A stretch of 64,000 nt of DNA from Enterobacter sp. CC120223-11 (GCF_900215375.1 NZ_OBEF01000008.1:166259-230258), one strand, 5' to 3'; shown: positions 1 to 9,291, counted from the stretch's first letter. Notes: generated by a model not told the origin, from the sequence alone. Translations and numbers: made by a program.

Positions 1-316
1 TATCGGCAAGATAGCCGATGGAAATGATAAAATTTTGCAACTCATTCACCGTCACCCGTTTTGGCAGTTGATAAAACGGAGTCGCGCTCAGGAAATTAAA
101 GGGTGTGCCGTCCGTGAGCAGTACAATCCGGTGCGTTGTCAGATCGTAGTTGTGATTTAATACATCCGTATATTGTTGCTCGCTCAAGAAGACATAACGT
201 AACGAGGTGTTGTCAAAATTGATTTTTTCCAGAATATGGACCAACCCCATTCTGAGATAATTATCCGTCAGCCAGATATCGGCATGATCGTGCTGTGTGT
301 AGTCTTCGCCGCGCAT
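1..316 (-). CDS. Partial LuxR-type regulator-like protein, N-terminal part only
   Basis: The gene runs off the left edge of the window, leaving 105 codons from its start. The ATG at 316 is preceded by AAGGAAA at a good distance. The N-terminus, with the segment WLTDNYLRMGLVHILEK, looks like the non-phosphorylated receiver-like start of RcsA/BglJ-type LuxR regulators; no helix-turn-helix is visible because that part would lie outside the window. It lies about 100 bp downstream of ariR on the same strand, in the place where E. coli has ymgC, so it may be the last gene of the ycgZ operon. The family call is by eye and is tentative; the reading frame itself is well supported. Confidence 0.6.
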   Translation of the reverse strand, partial: MRGEDYTQHDHADIWLTDNYLRMGLVHILEKINFDNTSLRYVFLSEQQYTDVLNHNYDLTTHRIVLLTDGTPFNFLSATPFYQLPKRVTVNELQNFIISIGYLAD

Positions 317-416
317 CGTACGGTTTCCTTTATTCTGTAAGCTGAGAGCACAAGGCCTGTGAGTTCACAGCCCGTCGGGTACGAGAATCAGGATTAAATC
401 GACAGTAAAAAATGGG

Positions 417-695
417 TCAAATATCGTCCATGGTGTGGCCGACGACAATCTCCAGGGTTTTCCTGATAATATCGGCCTGCACAATATCTTCTGTCGATTC
501 CAGTCGACGAATCAGAGCCAGCATAATATTTTTATTATTGATATGTTCCCCGGAAATAATAACGGTACGAATTGCAGCCCCTAACACCACCGATTCTTCG
601 GCAAGCACATCCCCCGCATGACGGAAATAATCTGATAGCGCATTATCGGCCAGAGCATTGTAAATATCGGGTTGCTGAATCATTGCTGTGTTCAT
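417..695 (-). CDS. ariR: AriR, connector/biofilm and acid-resistance regulator
   Basis: A 92-residue protein that closely follows remembered E. coli AriR (YmgB): LADNALSDYFR, EESVVLGAAI and the C-terminal VQADIIRKTLEIV block are all present. In E. coli this small helical dimer acts with YmgA and YcgZ through the Rcs phosphorelay to alter biofilm matrix and acid resistance genes. I use the ATG at 695 because GGTGA stands five bases before it; an in-frame ATG at 719 would add eight residues but has no ribosome binding site. It follows ymgA by about 30 bp and is the third gene of the operon. Confidence 0.9.
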   Translation of the reverse strand: MNTAMIQQPDIYNALADNALSDYFRHAGDVLAEESVVLGAAIRTVIISGEHINNKNIMLALIRRLESTEDIVQADIIRKTLEIVVGHTMDDI

Positions 696-725
696 CTGTT
701 TCACCGTTAATAATGACATTGCTGG

Positions 726-1025
726 TTAATGGATATTGTCTTTGCCCGTTGCAGTCGTCCCTTCCGCAATAACTTGTACTCTCTCCTGGTGGTTCATTTT
801 ACCTGCCTGAGCTTCCTGCCCGTTGTTGTCGACCATGACGCCTTCGATGTAGGCGACGACCTGCGGAAAAGCGCCACGCCGACGAGGATCCCGTTCGACG
901 GCCTGCATGGTGCGAAGTTCTGTCAGTAAAGCCATTGAGCTCACCGGCGCTTTGCGTTTCAACAGCGAAATCACCGCCTCGCCGATCAGTTCATCTGTGA
1001 GTTGTTCAATGTCGTTTCTGTTCAT
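726..1025 (-). CDS. ymgA: YmgA-like small connector protein
   Basis: A 99-residue protein between ycgZ and ariR, in the position of ymgA. The central pattern (EAVISLL, then LLTELRTMQAVERD, then RRRGAFPQVV) is similar in plan to E. coli YmgA, but sequence identity is lower than for its two neighbours. YmgA belongs to the same small-protein family as AriR and YcgZ, which act on the Rcs system after BluR derepression in blue light at low temperature. Start ATG at 1025 with AGAG upstream; 40 bp separate it from ycgZ. Confidence 0.8.
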   Translation of the reverse strand: MNRNDIEQLTDELIGEAVISLLKRKAPVSSMALLTELRTMQAVERDPRRRGAFPQVVAYIEGVMVDNNGQEAQAGKMNHQERVQVIAEGTTATGKDNIH

Positions 1026-1065
1026 GACTGCGCTCTCTGCTTGCCGTTACGCCCGAAGCGCTGGG

Positions 1066-1305
1066 TTAGCGTTCGAAAAGCAGCCCAATCAGGGCGTTGT
1101 AGTGGCTTTCCTCTTCCGCACATGAGGAGTGCTCAAGACGGCTCAACAGTTTGGTACACAGGGATTTGCGGTTGAGGTTGCGACCATCGCTCAGAATGTC
1201 CACCACAATCTGGCCCAGGGTTTCCTGCTGGGTCGGCATGTTGGCCTTACTGAAATACTGCGCAATCGCGCTGGCGGTATCCGGGATGTAACCATTCTGC
1301 TGCAT
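1066..1305 (-). CDS. ycgZ: YcgZ, blue-light and cold-induced connector protein
   Basis: A 79-residue protein almost collinear with E. coli YcgZ (QQETLGQIVVDIL, DGRNLNRKSLC, HYNALIGLLFE). It is the first gene of the ycgZ-ymgA-ariR operon, which in E. coli is repressed by BluR and released when the BLUF protein BluF is excited by blue light; the products work through the Rcs pathway to lower curli and raise colanic acid. AGGAGC precedes the ATG at 1305. The promoter region upstream contains several TGTACA half-sites (described separately). Confidence 0.93.
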   Translation of the reverse strand: MQQNGYIPDTASAIAQYFSKANMPTQQETLGQIVVDILSDGRNLNRKSLCTKLLSRLEHSSCAEEESHYNALIGLLFER

Positions 1306-1365
1306 ATGTCGCTCCTGTACGAATCAGTAAAAGGGTTAAGGGCTCGTTATACAAACTTAGAAAAA

Positions 1366-1386
1366 TTGTACATAATATCTGTACAA
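1366..1386. promoter_or_regulatory. Probable BluR operator upstream of ycgZ
   Basis: A 21-bp near-palindrome, TTGTACA at 1366-1372 and TGTACAA at 1380-1386, lies about 60 bp upstream of ycgZ. MerR-family proteins such as BluR bind paired half-sites of this kind in the ycgZ control region. The spacing and position suggest a repressor site over the ycgZ promoter. The assignment to BluR rests on position next to bluF/bluR and on recurrence of the same hexamer upstream of bluR. Confidence 0.65.
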
Positions 1387-1473
1387 ATGCATGATAAGTT
1401 TTTTAGCAAAAAATGCTAATACATAAATTTCAGTGCCTTACACTTGGTAAATAAGGCTTTATCTTAAAAATTA

Positions 1474-1535
1474 TGTACATCACCATCTTCAATTCTGTAC
1501 AAAAATTTAGAGCGCTATTTCCCTCCATATGTACA
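1474..1535. promoter_or_regulatory. Further TGTACA half-sites in the ycgZ-bluF intergenic region
   Basis: Three more copies of TGTACA occur at 1474-1479, 1496-1501 and 1530-1535. The first two start 22 bp apart; the third stands about 105 bp before the bluF start. Each hexamer is itself a palindrome. They could be secondary BluR sites acting on bluF. The whole 1306-1639 region holds no gene that I can support and is otherwise A+T-rich promoter DNA. Confidence 0.5.
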
Positions 1536-1639
1536 GGTCTCACTCAACGTAAAACATTTGTTAATTTAATGTGTTAAGTGCAAGACATCCCTTTAGCAAT
1601 CTGCCAGGATGAAGCGTCTTCTTCTCTAAGTGAAAAATC

Positions 1640-2860
1640 ATGCTCACTACCATTATTTACCGCAGCCACTTTTGCGATGACGTCCCCGTCAAAGCCCTTG
1701 AGAGCATGGTTGCTGCTGCCAGTGTTAAAAATCGCGAAGCGGATGTGACCGGCATCCTGCTGTTCAACGGCACCCATTTCTTTCAGTTACTTGAAGGGCC
1801 AGACGAGGCGGTCAAGGCGATTTACCAGACCATTTGCGAGGACAGTCGCCATTACAACGTGGTGGAACTGTTGTACGACTACGGTCCCTCACGTCGCTTT
1901 GGCAAAGTCGGCATGGAACTCTTTGATTTGCGGGAGCACGATCGCGACGAGGTGCTGCAGACGATCCTCGACAAAGGCACCTCAAAATATCAGCTCACCT
2001 TTAATGACCGTGCACTTCAGTTCTTCAGAACCTTCGTCGCGGCAACTGAAAAGCCAAATTACTTCGAAGTTCCCGCCAGCATCGATTGGGCGTTCGTCAC
2101 GGACACCGAAGCACGCTACGTCGACCCTCAGGTGGCGATGAAGCATGCCGACTGCGGCTTTGCGTTCCAGCCAATTATCGACCCGCTCTCCCAGGAGATT
2201 GTATCCCTCGAAGCGTTGGTGCGTACCGCGTCCGGAGATTCGCCGGAGGCCTATTTCAGCGCCCTCAGCGGTGAAGCAGTTTATGAAGCCGACCTCAACA
2301 GCAAACAGGCCGCTTTTGCGCTGGCTTCAGCGCTCGAACTGCATGACCAGACCATCAGCGTCAATCTGCTGCCAATGACGCTGGTGAACGTTCCCGATGC
2401 CGTTGCGACACTGCTGCAGTCAATCGAGCTCAACGGATTGGTGCCCGAGCAGGTGATCGTTGAGTTCACGGAGAGCGAGGCTATTTCCCAGTTCGACGCC
2501 TTCACCCAGGCGGTGCGCTCCCTTAAAGCCGCCGGGATAAGCGTTGCTATCGACCATTTCGGTGCCGGTTTTGCCGGACTTTTAATGCTGGCCCAGTTCC
2601 AGCCGGACCGCATCAAAATCAGCCGCGATCTGATTCGTGATGTGCATAAAAGTGGCCCACGCCAGGCCATCGTGCAGGCCATTATCAAATGCTGTGCATC
2701 GCTTGAAATCGCCGTCTCAGCCGTGGGCGTGGAGAAACCTGAAGAGTGGATGTGGCTTGAGTCAGCAGGCATTTTTCACTTCCAGGGCCATCTGTTTGCC
2801 CGCCCTTGCTTCTGCGGCATTCCCCCTGTCGCCTGGCCCGAAAAGAAAAGCCTGCTGTAG
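1640..2860 (+). CDS. bluF: BluF, blue-light sensor with BLUF and degenerate EAL domains
   Basis: A 406-residue protein. Residues 1-95 form a BLUF flavin domain with the photocycle residues Tyr7 (IIYRS), Asn31 and Gln49 (FFQLLEG). The C-terminal EAL-type domain begins around residue 165 with EALVR at 191-195, VEFTES around 274 and DHFGAG at 305-310 in place of the catalytic DDFGTG, so it is probably inactive as a c-di-GMP phosphodiesterase. In E. coli light-excited BluF binds the repressor BluR and releases it from the ycgZ promoter. It is divergent from ycgZ and followed, 215 bp later, by bluR on the same strand, as in E. coli. Confidence 0.95.
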   Translation: MLTTIIYRSHFCDDVPVKALESMVAAASVKNREADVTGILLFNGTHFFQLLEGPDEAVKAIYQTICEDSRHYNVVELLYDYGPSRRFGKVGMELFDLREHDRDEVLQTILDKGTSKYQLTFNDRALQFFRTFVAATEKPNYFEVPASIDWAFVTDTEARYVDPQVAMKHADCGFAFQPIIDPLSQEIVSLEALVRTASGDSPEAYFSALSGEAVYEADLNSKQAAFALASALELHDQTISVNLLPMTLVNVPDAVATLLQSIELNGLVPEQVIVEFTESEAISQFDAFTQAVRSLKAAGISVAIDHFGAGFAGLLMLAQFQPDRIKISRDLIRDVHKSGPRQAIVQAIIKCCASLEIAVSAVGVEKPEEWMWLESAGIFHFQGHLFARPCFCGIPPVAWPEKKSLL

Positions 2861-2993
2861 TTTCCCCGAAAAAACCGCTCACAGCATTCTGATTATGTGG
2901 GCGGCCGCCTCTGCAATTTCCCCACGTCAGCCCTGTTTCGGATTATGTTCACCCTTTGTTAAGGATTATGTTGCTACCCTTAAGTTGAGCTGC

Positions 2994-3018
2994 TGTACAA
3001 TAAATCATAAGTTGTACA
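2994..3018. promoter_or_regulatory. Paired TGTACA sites upstream of bluR
   Basis: TGTACA occurs at 2994-2999 and again at 3013-3018, about 60-80 bp before the bluR start, in the same kind of arrangement as the sites upstream of ycgZ. This suggests that BluR regulates its own gene here. Binding is inferred from repetition of the motif only. Confidence 0.5.
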
Positions 3019-3075
3019 AGCACGTCTGATTCGTTATCTTAGCAAGGACGTATCGGTCAACGTATGAGGGAGTCT

Positions 3076-3807
3076 ATGGCCTTTTACAGCATCGGCGATG
3101 TCGCCGAACGATGCGGAATCAACCCTGTCACCCTGCGAGCCTGGCAGCGGCGTTACGGTTTGCTTAAACCTCAGCGTAGCGAAGGCGGTCATCGGCAGTT
3201 CGATGAAGAAGATGTTCAGCGTATCGAAGAGATTAAGCGCTGGATTAAAAGTGGCGTGCCCGTGGGTAAGGTTAAGGCCCTGCTTGAAGAGAGCAAAGTT
3301 GCCGTTCATGACGACTGGAGTACCCTCCAGGAAGAGATGATGGCGGTGCTGCGTTCTGCGCACCCGGCCAGAATGCGGGCGAAAATCGTTGCGCTAAGCC
3401 GTGAATACCGCGCGGAAGATCTTATCGACCATGTGTATGTGCCTACCCGCCTGCGCCTGGGTCTCGACCACAATACCGCCCGCATCATGTGCAGCATGCT
3501 GGACGGCGTGTTGACGGAGTTCGTTGCCGTCAGCCTCGCGGAATCACGCAAAAAATCCGGCAAAGATGCCCTGCTTATTGGCTGGGATACCGAAGACAGA
3601 ACGCGGCTGTGGCTTGAAGCCTGGCGTTTGTCGCAGCAGGGCTGGCATATCGCCGTGCTGACCGATCCCCTCGATTCGCCGCGCCCGGAACTGTTTCCAG
3701 GCCAGCAGCTGATTGTCTGGACCGGAATCACCCCTACCCGTCGCCAGCAGGAACTGTTGCAGCATTGGCATGAACAGGGATATTCGCTTATTTTTCATCA
3801 ACCCTGA
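3076..3807 (+). CDS. bluR: BluR, MerR-like repressor of the ycgZ operon
   Basis: A 243-residue protein of the same length as E. coli BluR (YcgE). The N-terminal winged helix-turn-helix of MerR type is clear ([20 protein letters not shown], then QRRYGLLKP and GGHRQF). The C-terminal part resembles a cobalamin-binding-like domain that has lost the cofactor motif and is thought to be the site of contact with BluF. The ATG at 3076 is chosen because it matches the E. coli start and GGGAG lies just before it; an in-frame ATG at 3064 would add four residues. Confidence 0.92.
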   Translation: MAFYSIGDVAERCGINPVTLRAWQRRYGLLKPQRSEGGHRQFDEEDVQRIEEIKRWIKSGVPVGKVKALLEESKVAVHDDWSTLQEEMMAVLRSAHPARMRAKIVALSREYRAEDLIDHVYVPTRLRLGLDHNTARIMCSMLDGVLTEFVAVSLAESRKKSGKDALLIGWDTEDRTRLWLEAWRLSQQGWHIAVLTDPLDSPRPELFPGQQLIVWTGITPTRRQQELLQHWHEQGYSLIFHQP

Positions 3808-3851
3808 GCGGCTTCGACCTCAGGAGTGATGACAAAAACAGGGAGAGAACC

Positions 3852-4808
3852 ATGCTTCGCAGAATGATATGCGCCACGGCGGCAACGCTGTTTGTCGCCC
3901 ACGCCGCCCTTGCCACCCCACCACAGAACTTCCTTTACACTTCTTCCGGTGAACTGCCCGATCACCACGCGCTGCTGGAACGCCCGGACATTCACGGTGT
4001 ACAGATCGTCTATTCATGGAAACAGCTGGAGCCCGCGCAGGGGAAGTATGATTTCAGCGCCATCGAGCAGGATCTGGCTCAGACTGACGCCCTGCATAAA
4101 AAGCTGTTTATTCAGATTCAGGACCGCTTTTTTGAAGCGCAGGCGCGCAACATTCCTGCTTATCTGCAAACGCCCGCATACGCCGGTGGTTTAGTGGCCC
4201 AGACCGATAACCCAGGTGAAGGCAAAGCGCCCGCTCAGGGCTGGGTGGCCATGCAGTGGAATGCCGACGTTCGCGCCCGATATCAGGCGCTGTTAAGCGC
4301 CCTGGCCGCTAAATTCGACGGTAAAGTGGCGGGTATCAACCTGCCAGAAACGGCCATTGATATCGACATGAAGGACCCGAAAAGCGGCTTCAGCTGCGAC
4401 CGCTACTTCACCGCCACCCTCGATAACATTCAGTTTGCCCGTAAGGCCTTCACGCACTCCAGAGTGGTGCAGTACGTTAACTTCTGGCCATGCGAATGGA
4501 ACAACGACCATCAGTATATGTCGCGCCTTTTTGCCCTGGCAGCGGAGAATAAAATTGGCCTCGGCGGCCCGGATATCGTCCCGGGCAAGCAGGCGCAGAT
4601 GAAAAATTCGTATCCGTTCTTCCACCAGTACAAAGGCAAGCTGGATTTTGTGGCAATGGCGGTGCAGGAGCCCACGCTGAGCTACACCAACCCGAAAACC
4701 CACAAGAAGTTCACTCGCGAGGAGTTCACGCAGTTTGCAGAGGATTACCTCGGGGCGAATATTATCTTCTGGAGCACACAGTCTCCGTGGCTGAAGGCAG
4801 AGAAATAG
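3852..4808 (+). CDS. Predicted secreted glycoside-hydrolase-like protein of unknown role
   Basis: A 318-residue protein with a signal peptide (MLRRMICATAATLFVAHAALA, cleavage after ALA). The mature part reads like a TIM-barrel glycosidase: GVQIVYSWKQLEP with QGKYDFS near the start is typical of clan GH-A enzymes, a Glu follows a strand in INLPETAID and another in MAVQEPTLSY, in places where acid/base and nucleophile would be expected. I do not recognise the family or the substrate. GGGAGAG precedes the ATG. It stands alone, 44 bp after bluR on the same strand, with a short hairpin after it. Export to periplasm or medium is inferred from the signal peptide. Confidence 0.75.
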   Translation: MLRRMICATAATLFVAHAALATPPQNFLYTSSGELPDHHALLERPDIHGVQIVYSWKQLEPAQGKYDFSAIEQDLAQTDALHKKLFIQIQDRFFEAQARNIPAYLQTPAYAGGLVAQTDNPGEGKAPAQGWVAMQWNADVRARYQALLSALAAKFDGKVAGINLPETAIDIDMKDPKSGFSCDRYFTATLDNIQFARKAFTHSRVVQYVNFWPCEWNNDHQYMSRLFALAAENKIGLGGPDIVPGKQAQMKNSYPFFHQYKGKLDFVAMAVQEPTLSYTNPKTHKKFTREEFTQFAEDYLGANIIFWSTQSPWLKAEK

Positions 4809-4820
4809 CCGTTTCGCGTT

Positions 4821-4842
4821 GGCCTGCCGCTCCTCGCAGGCC
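4821..4842. terminator. Hairpin between the convergent genes at 3852 and 4851
   Basis: GGCCTGC (4821-4827) and GCAGGCC (4836-4842) can pair with an eight-base loop. No run of T follows on either strand, so this is a weak terminator candidate, placed between two convergent genes. Confidence 0.35.
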
Positions 4843-4850
4843 CGTCAATG

Positions 4851-5900
<1,050 letters not shown>

Positions 5901-5937
5901 TTAGAGGGGGAAATACACTAGTAGTTATGAGTATGAT

Positions 5938-6777
5938 TCATGAATGCTCACGCGCACGCTTGTCTGCGAAGATCGCGATGGCGATCCCGGCAATCACCGT
6001 CGCGCTGGACACGAGAAGCAGCAGCGAGAGATGCTCCCCTAAAAAGAGCGCACCGCCCAACGCCGACAGACACGGCACGCTGAGCTGCACCGTGCTGGCG
6101 GTTGATGCGGTTAATGACGGCACGATGGCATACCAAAGTGCATAGGCCGCGCCCGAGGTCAGGCCGCCGGAAACCAGCGCCAGCAGCACGCCGCTGGTAT
6201 CGGCATGGGCACTTTGATGCAGGAGCAACGACAAAATGATTGCCAGCGGCGTTGCCAGAATAAAGCTCCCGGCGGTGGCGGCAGTCGCATTATTTACGCT
6301 TTTCCCGGCAATGCTGTACGCCGCCCAGCCCGCGCCAGCGAGCACCATCATCGACGCCGGAAGCAAAGGCGGTGAATTCGCGCCGGGCAGCAGCAAGAAA
6401 GCGATGCCCGCAACCGCCAGCGCAATACCTGCGCACTTCAGGCCGCTGAACCTTTCACCACGGAAAAAGCCCCAGCCCGTCATCACCAGCTGGACCGTGC
6501 CGAACAACAGCAGCGCGCCTTCCGCCGCGCCGAGGTGAATATAGGCCAATGAAAACGCAAACACGTAGAGAGCCAGAAACAGCGTGTTGGGCAACCGCCA
6601 CTCCACCGGGCGATTCAGCAGGGGTTTTCTGAGCAGAATAAACAGCACGCAGGCGCCCCCCAGCAGCCGCAGCGTACTGAAGGAGAAAGGATCGATATGC
6701 AGCCCTTTGATCGCCACCCGGCACAGAATGGAGTTTGCCGCGAAGGCCAGCATCGCCAGGGTAATTTTGCCCGTCAT
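5938..6777 (-). CDS. EamA/DMT-family inner-membrane transporter
   Basis: A 279-residue hydrophobic protein with about ten membrane segments arranged as two halves, the plan of the drug/metabolite transporter superfamily (EamA repeats). The start MTGKITLAMLAFAANSILCRVAIK is the usual first helix, and the second half begins near ASMMVLAGAGWAAYS. The substrate cannot be predicted; relatives export amino acids, metabolites or drugs. It lies upstream of the aldo/keto reductase on the same strand and could be transcribed with it. Divergent from umuD. Confidence 0.85.
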   Translation of the reverse strand: MTGKITLAMLAFAANSILCRVAIKGLHIDPFSFSTLRLLGGACVLFILLRKPLLNRPVEWRLPNTLFLALYVFAFSLAYIHLGAAEGALLLFGTVQLVMTGWGFFRGERFSGLKCAGIALAVAGIAFLLLPGANSPPLLPASMMVLAGAGWAAYSIAGKSVNNATAATAGSFILATPLAIILSLLLHQSAHADTSGVLLALVSGGLTSGAAYALWYAIVPSLTASTASTVQLSVPCLSALGGALFLGEHLSLLLLVSSATVIAGIAIAIFADKRAREHS

Positions 6778-6909
6778 GCTTTGTCTCTTGTGATTGGCGT
6801 GAGTCCCGCATTGTACGGTATCGCATTGCCGAAACTAAATGTTCCGCTGCATCAATACGTTTAGCCCAAATGGCCGCTGCGCGCTTGTGTCCGTGTGATT
6901 ATTTCACGA

Positions 6910-6929
6910 TACTGTATATAAACACAGTA
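6910..6929. promoter_or_regulatory. LexA operator (SOS box) of umuD
   Basis: The 20-base sequence TACTGTATATAAACACAGTA matches the LexA consensus TACTGTATATATATACAGTA with changes only in the centre. It ends about 20 bp before the umuD start codon, so it overlaps the expected promoter. Confidence 0.93.
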
Positions 6930-6948
6930 TCACGAAGAAAGCTAACCC

Positions 6949-7380
6949 ATGAAACCAATCCCCTCCACAGAAACCGAATGCGCAGTGACCCTGCCTCTCT
7001 TTACCGAGCGCGTCTCCTGCGGTTTTCCCAGCCCGGCGGCGGACTATATGGATGAGGCCATCGACCTGGTAAAAAGCCTGATCGCGCACCCATCGGCGAC
7101 GTACGTTTTGCGAGTATCCGGCGATTCGATGCGCGATGCGGCCATTGTGCCCGAGTCGATGCTGTTGGTGGATGCCAGCCTGCGCGCGGGCGATGGAGAT
7201 ATCGTCGTGGCCCGCCTGAGCGGCGGGTTTACCGTCAAGCGGCTGCGGCTGCACCCGCATCCACACCTGATGCCGGAAAACCCCAACTATGCGCCAATCC
7301 CGATCAATGAGAATGACGACGTGCAGATCTTAGGCGTGGTGACGACGGTGATCACCCAGCCCGCACGGCATGCGGGCTGA
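6949..7380 (+). CDS. umuD: UmuD, self-cleaving subunit of DNA polymerase V
   Basis: A 143-residue S24 peptidase of UmuD type. The self-cleavage site Cys24-Gly25 is present (RVSCGFPSP), and the catalytic dyad is Ser60 (SGDSM) and Lys97 (FTVKRL), at the E. coli positions. After DNA damage RecA-ssDNA promotes removal of the first 24 residues, giving UmuD' that joins UmuC as Pol V. A LexA box stands directly upstream. The oddity is the neighbour: the next gene is an opposite-strand hydrolase, and umuC is about 3.1 kb away with its own LexA box, whereas umuD and umuC normally overlap. Confidence 0.95.
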   Translation: MKPIPSTETECAVTLPLFTERVSCGFPSPAADYMDEAIDLVKSLIAHPSATYVLRVSGDSMRDAAIVPESMLLVDASLRAGDGDIVVARLSGGFTVKRLRLHPHPHLMPENPNYAPIPINENDDVQILGVVTTVITQPARHAG

Positions 7381-7383
7381 AAG

Positions 7384-8520
7384 TTATTGCTTCGCCTTTA
7401 ACCCCAGCACAAAAGGCACAGAGTCTCGCAAAGACGGATTCACCGCCCCGCTGTGATCGAGGCCCGGGTAGAGATGTTGGCTCACCTGCGTGCCCGCGGC
7501 CTGTACGTCGTGGGCAAACTGCTGCTGCATTGCCGTCGGCACGTTGATGTCATCCCCGCCGATACCGATAAATACCGGGTGTTTAATGTGCAATGTCGGA
7601 TAGGAGAGCGAACTGACCGAAGCGTTCAGTAAATCCTGAATCCCTGGCTTGAGGCTGTTTTCCATCGTCAGCTTATCCTTCATCACTAACTCCGTTAATG
7701 GCGTGATGCACTGACTTTTGGCCTCTTCGAGCGGACCAAGGGCCGCCTTCTGGAAATAGTCTGCCGCCTTCAGGTTCGGATCGCGATCGGCCGCGGAGTG
7801 ATAAATGTAAAAGACATAGGGGATCTTCGGATCGCCTGTGGCGAGCTGCTTCTCCGCGGTGGTGGTGAACAGGCCGGAAACCTGACTTTTCGCCGTGAAG
7901 TACGGCGTACCAGTCAACACGGTGCCGATGATGTTCAGCTCCGGCGCGTAGTCAGGCTGATAACCGGCGGTGGCAAAGGCGGCATGTGCGCCCTGCGACT
8001 GTCCCACCAGCACCAGCTGATTTTTCAGCGGGAACGTCGCCAGCGCGGCACGAATGCTGTCGAGCGTACTCCACGCTTCGGCACGGGCATCCAGATAGTG
8101 GTGCAGTCCGGCGGAACCGAGCCCCGGATAGTCTGGCGCAACCACGGCGTAACCCAGTGAAAGCCAGGTATTGAGATACTGGCTGTCGCGCGGCGTACGT
8201 GCATTCAGCGACGGCGCACAGTCATGAGCAATGCCGACGGTACCGTGCGTCCACACCACCACTGGCCAGCCACCTTCCGGCACGGGGCCTTCCGGTAAAA
8301 AGACCGCGGCGCTGTCCACGCGCATTCCTTTTCCTTTTACGCCATCCAGCGAACGGTATTCCACGCGATACTGGCTGGCGGCTTCCTGCAATCCTGCGGC
8401 CTGCGCCAGATCCGATTTGCTCACCACCAGCCCTGTTTCAGCGGCAAACGCGCCGCCCATAGGTGCCAGCAGCAGGCAGGCCAGAAGGCTTTTCCTGAGC
8501 GATCCTGTGACTTTGTTCAT
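7384..8520 (-). CDS. Secreted alpha/beta-hydrolase (secretory lipase-like)
   Basis: A 378-residue protein with a signal peptide ending near GGAFA and an alpha/beta-hydrolase body. WTHGTVGIAHDCAPS is the oxyanion strand, VLVGQSQGAHAAF holds the nucleophile Ser in G-x-S-x-G, and GLDHSG near the C-terminus supplies the likely catalytic His. The layout resembles bacterial relatives of secretory lipases (LIP family) and triacylglycerol lipase-like esterases; substrate unknown. The ATG at 8520 has GGGAG upstream. Its 3' end lies 3 bp from that of umuD, so the two genes converge. Confidence 0.82.
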   Translation of the reverse strand: MNKVTGSLRKSLLACLLLAPMGGAFAAETGLVVSKSDLAQAAGLQEAASQYRVEYRSLDGVKGKGMRVDSAAVFLPEGPVPEGGWPVVVWTHGTVGIAHDCAPSLNARTPRDSQYLNTWLSLGYAVVAPDYPGLGSAGLHHYLDARAEAWSTLDSIRAALATFPLKNQLVLVGQSQGAHAAFATAGYQPDYAPELNIIGTVLTGTPYFTAKSQVSGLFTTTAEKQLATGDPKIPYVFYIYHSAADRDPNLKAADYFQKAALGPLEEAKSQCITPLTELVMKDKLTMENSLKPGIQDLLNASVSSLSYPTLHIKHPVFIGIGGDDINVPTAMQQQFAHDVQAAGTQVSQHLYPGLDHSGAVNPSLRDSVPFVLGLKAKQ

Positions 8521-8829
8521 CAACAACTCCCTGATCGATTTTTATGTTCAGAACACTATTCTACGCCAAAGAAAGCTGAACCGTGGGTCAACGAGGGGAT
8601 TATATTGGCTAACGTGATTTTATAGAGCACGGCCCTCGGCTGTAACGAGCCACAATAACCCGCATAAAAAGAAAGAATGTCGACGACTCACGACAACAAT
8701 TTACAAAACAGACAGTTACTTTCTTTTATTGATAGTTTCTGTGAATTCACGTTGAGGGTTCATTTATATTTCAAATGGCACTCTGAAGGCAGAAGTTAAA
8801 CCTCTCATCGGAATTAAGGAGTCAGGCTT
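8521..8829. other. Intergenic region between two divergent genes, no gene seen
   Basis: About 310 bp of A+T-rich DNA separating the secreted hydrolase (minus strand) and the UspG-like gene (plus strand). It must hold both promoters. I see no convincing operator, RNA gene or repeat in it. Confidence 0.5.
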
Positions 8830-9261
8830 ATGTACAAGAATATTTTGATGCCTGTTGATGTATTTGAAATGGATTTGAGCGATAAAGCAGTACGCCATGC
8901 GACTCATCTGGCAAAGGCGGAGGGGGCATCGATTACCCTCGTGAATATTCTGCCAAACAGCAGCCGCTCGCTGCTGCGCGGCTTCAACGCCGATATCAAG
9001 AAGCTGGAAGAGTATATGGCGGCAGAGTCTGAAAAGAAGATGACAAACCTGAAACGTCTCTTCGATATCTCTCCGGAGCATATTCACTGCAAAGTCTATT
9101 TTGGCAACGTGCGTGATGAAATTATCAGGCTGAGCAAAGAGAGAAAATATGATGCGATCGTCATCGGTTCGAGAACCCCGAGTATCAGCACTCATCTGCT
9201 CGGCTCCAATGCCGAATCTATTCTGCGCTACACCACCATTCCGGTGCTGGTAGTTCGCTAA
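8830..9261 (+). CDS. Universal stress protein, UspG type
   Basis: A 143-residue UspA-domain protein. The start MYKNILMPVDVFEMDLSDKA and the end IGSRTPSISTHLLGSNAESI follow remembered E. coli UspG (YbdQ) more closely than UspF. The G-x2-G-x9-G-S/T region (GSRTPSISTHLLGSN) is the nucleotide-binding loop. UspG-like proteins are small cytoplasmic dimers induced in stress, and some are autophosphorylated. It is preceded by AAGGAG and followed by a hairpin. It is probably a UspG paralogue rather than the gene at the usual uspG locus, so I give no symbol. Confidence 0.88.
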   Translation: MYKNILMPVDVFEMDLSDKAVRHATHLAKAEGASITLVNILPNSSRSLLRGFNADIKKLEEYMAAESEKKMTNLKRLFDISPEHIHCKVYFGNVRDEIIRLSKERKYDAIVIGSRTPSISTHLLGSNAESILRYTTIPVLVVR

Positions 9262-9267
9262 TTCTGT

Positions 9268-9291
9268 CGCCGCAGCCGAAAGGGTGCGGCG
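9268..9291 (+). terminator. Probable terminator after the UspG-like gene
   Basis: CGCCGCAGCC (9268-9277), a GAAA loop and GGGTGCGGCG (9282-9291) form a stem with one mismatch. The following sequence is A+T-rich but without a clean T run. Confidence 0.5.

Noticed and set aside
6949..7380. Possible LexA or phage repressor instead of UmuD
   Set aside because: No N-terminal DNA-binding domain; length and cleavage site match UmuD.
8636..8650. A second Ter-like sequence (CTGTAACGAG)
   Set aside because: It lacks the GTATGTTGTAACTA core and the position-6 G.
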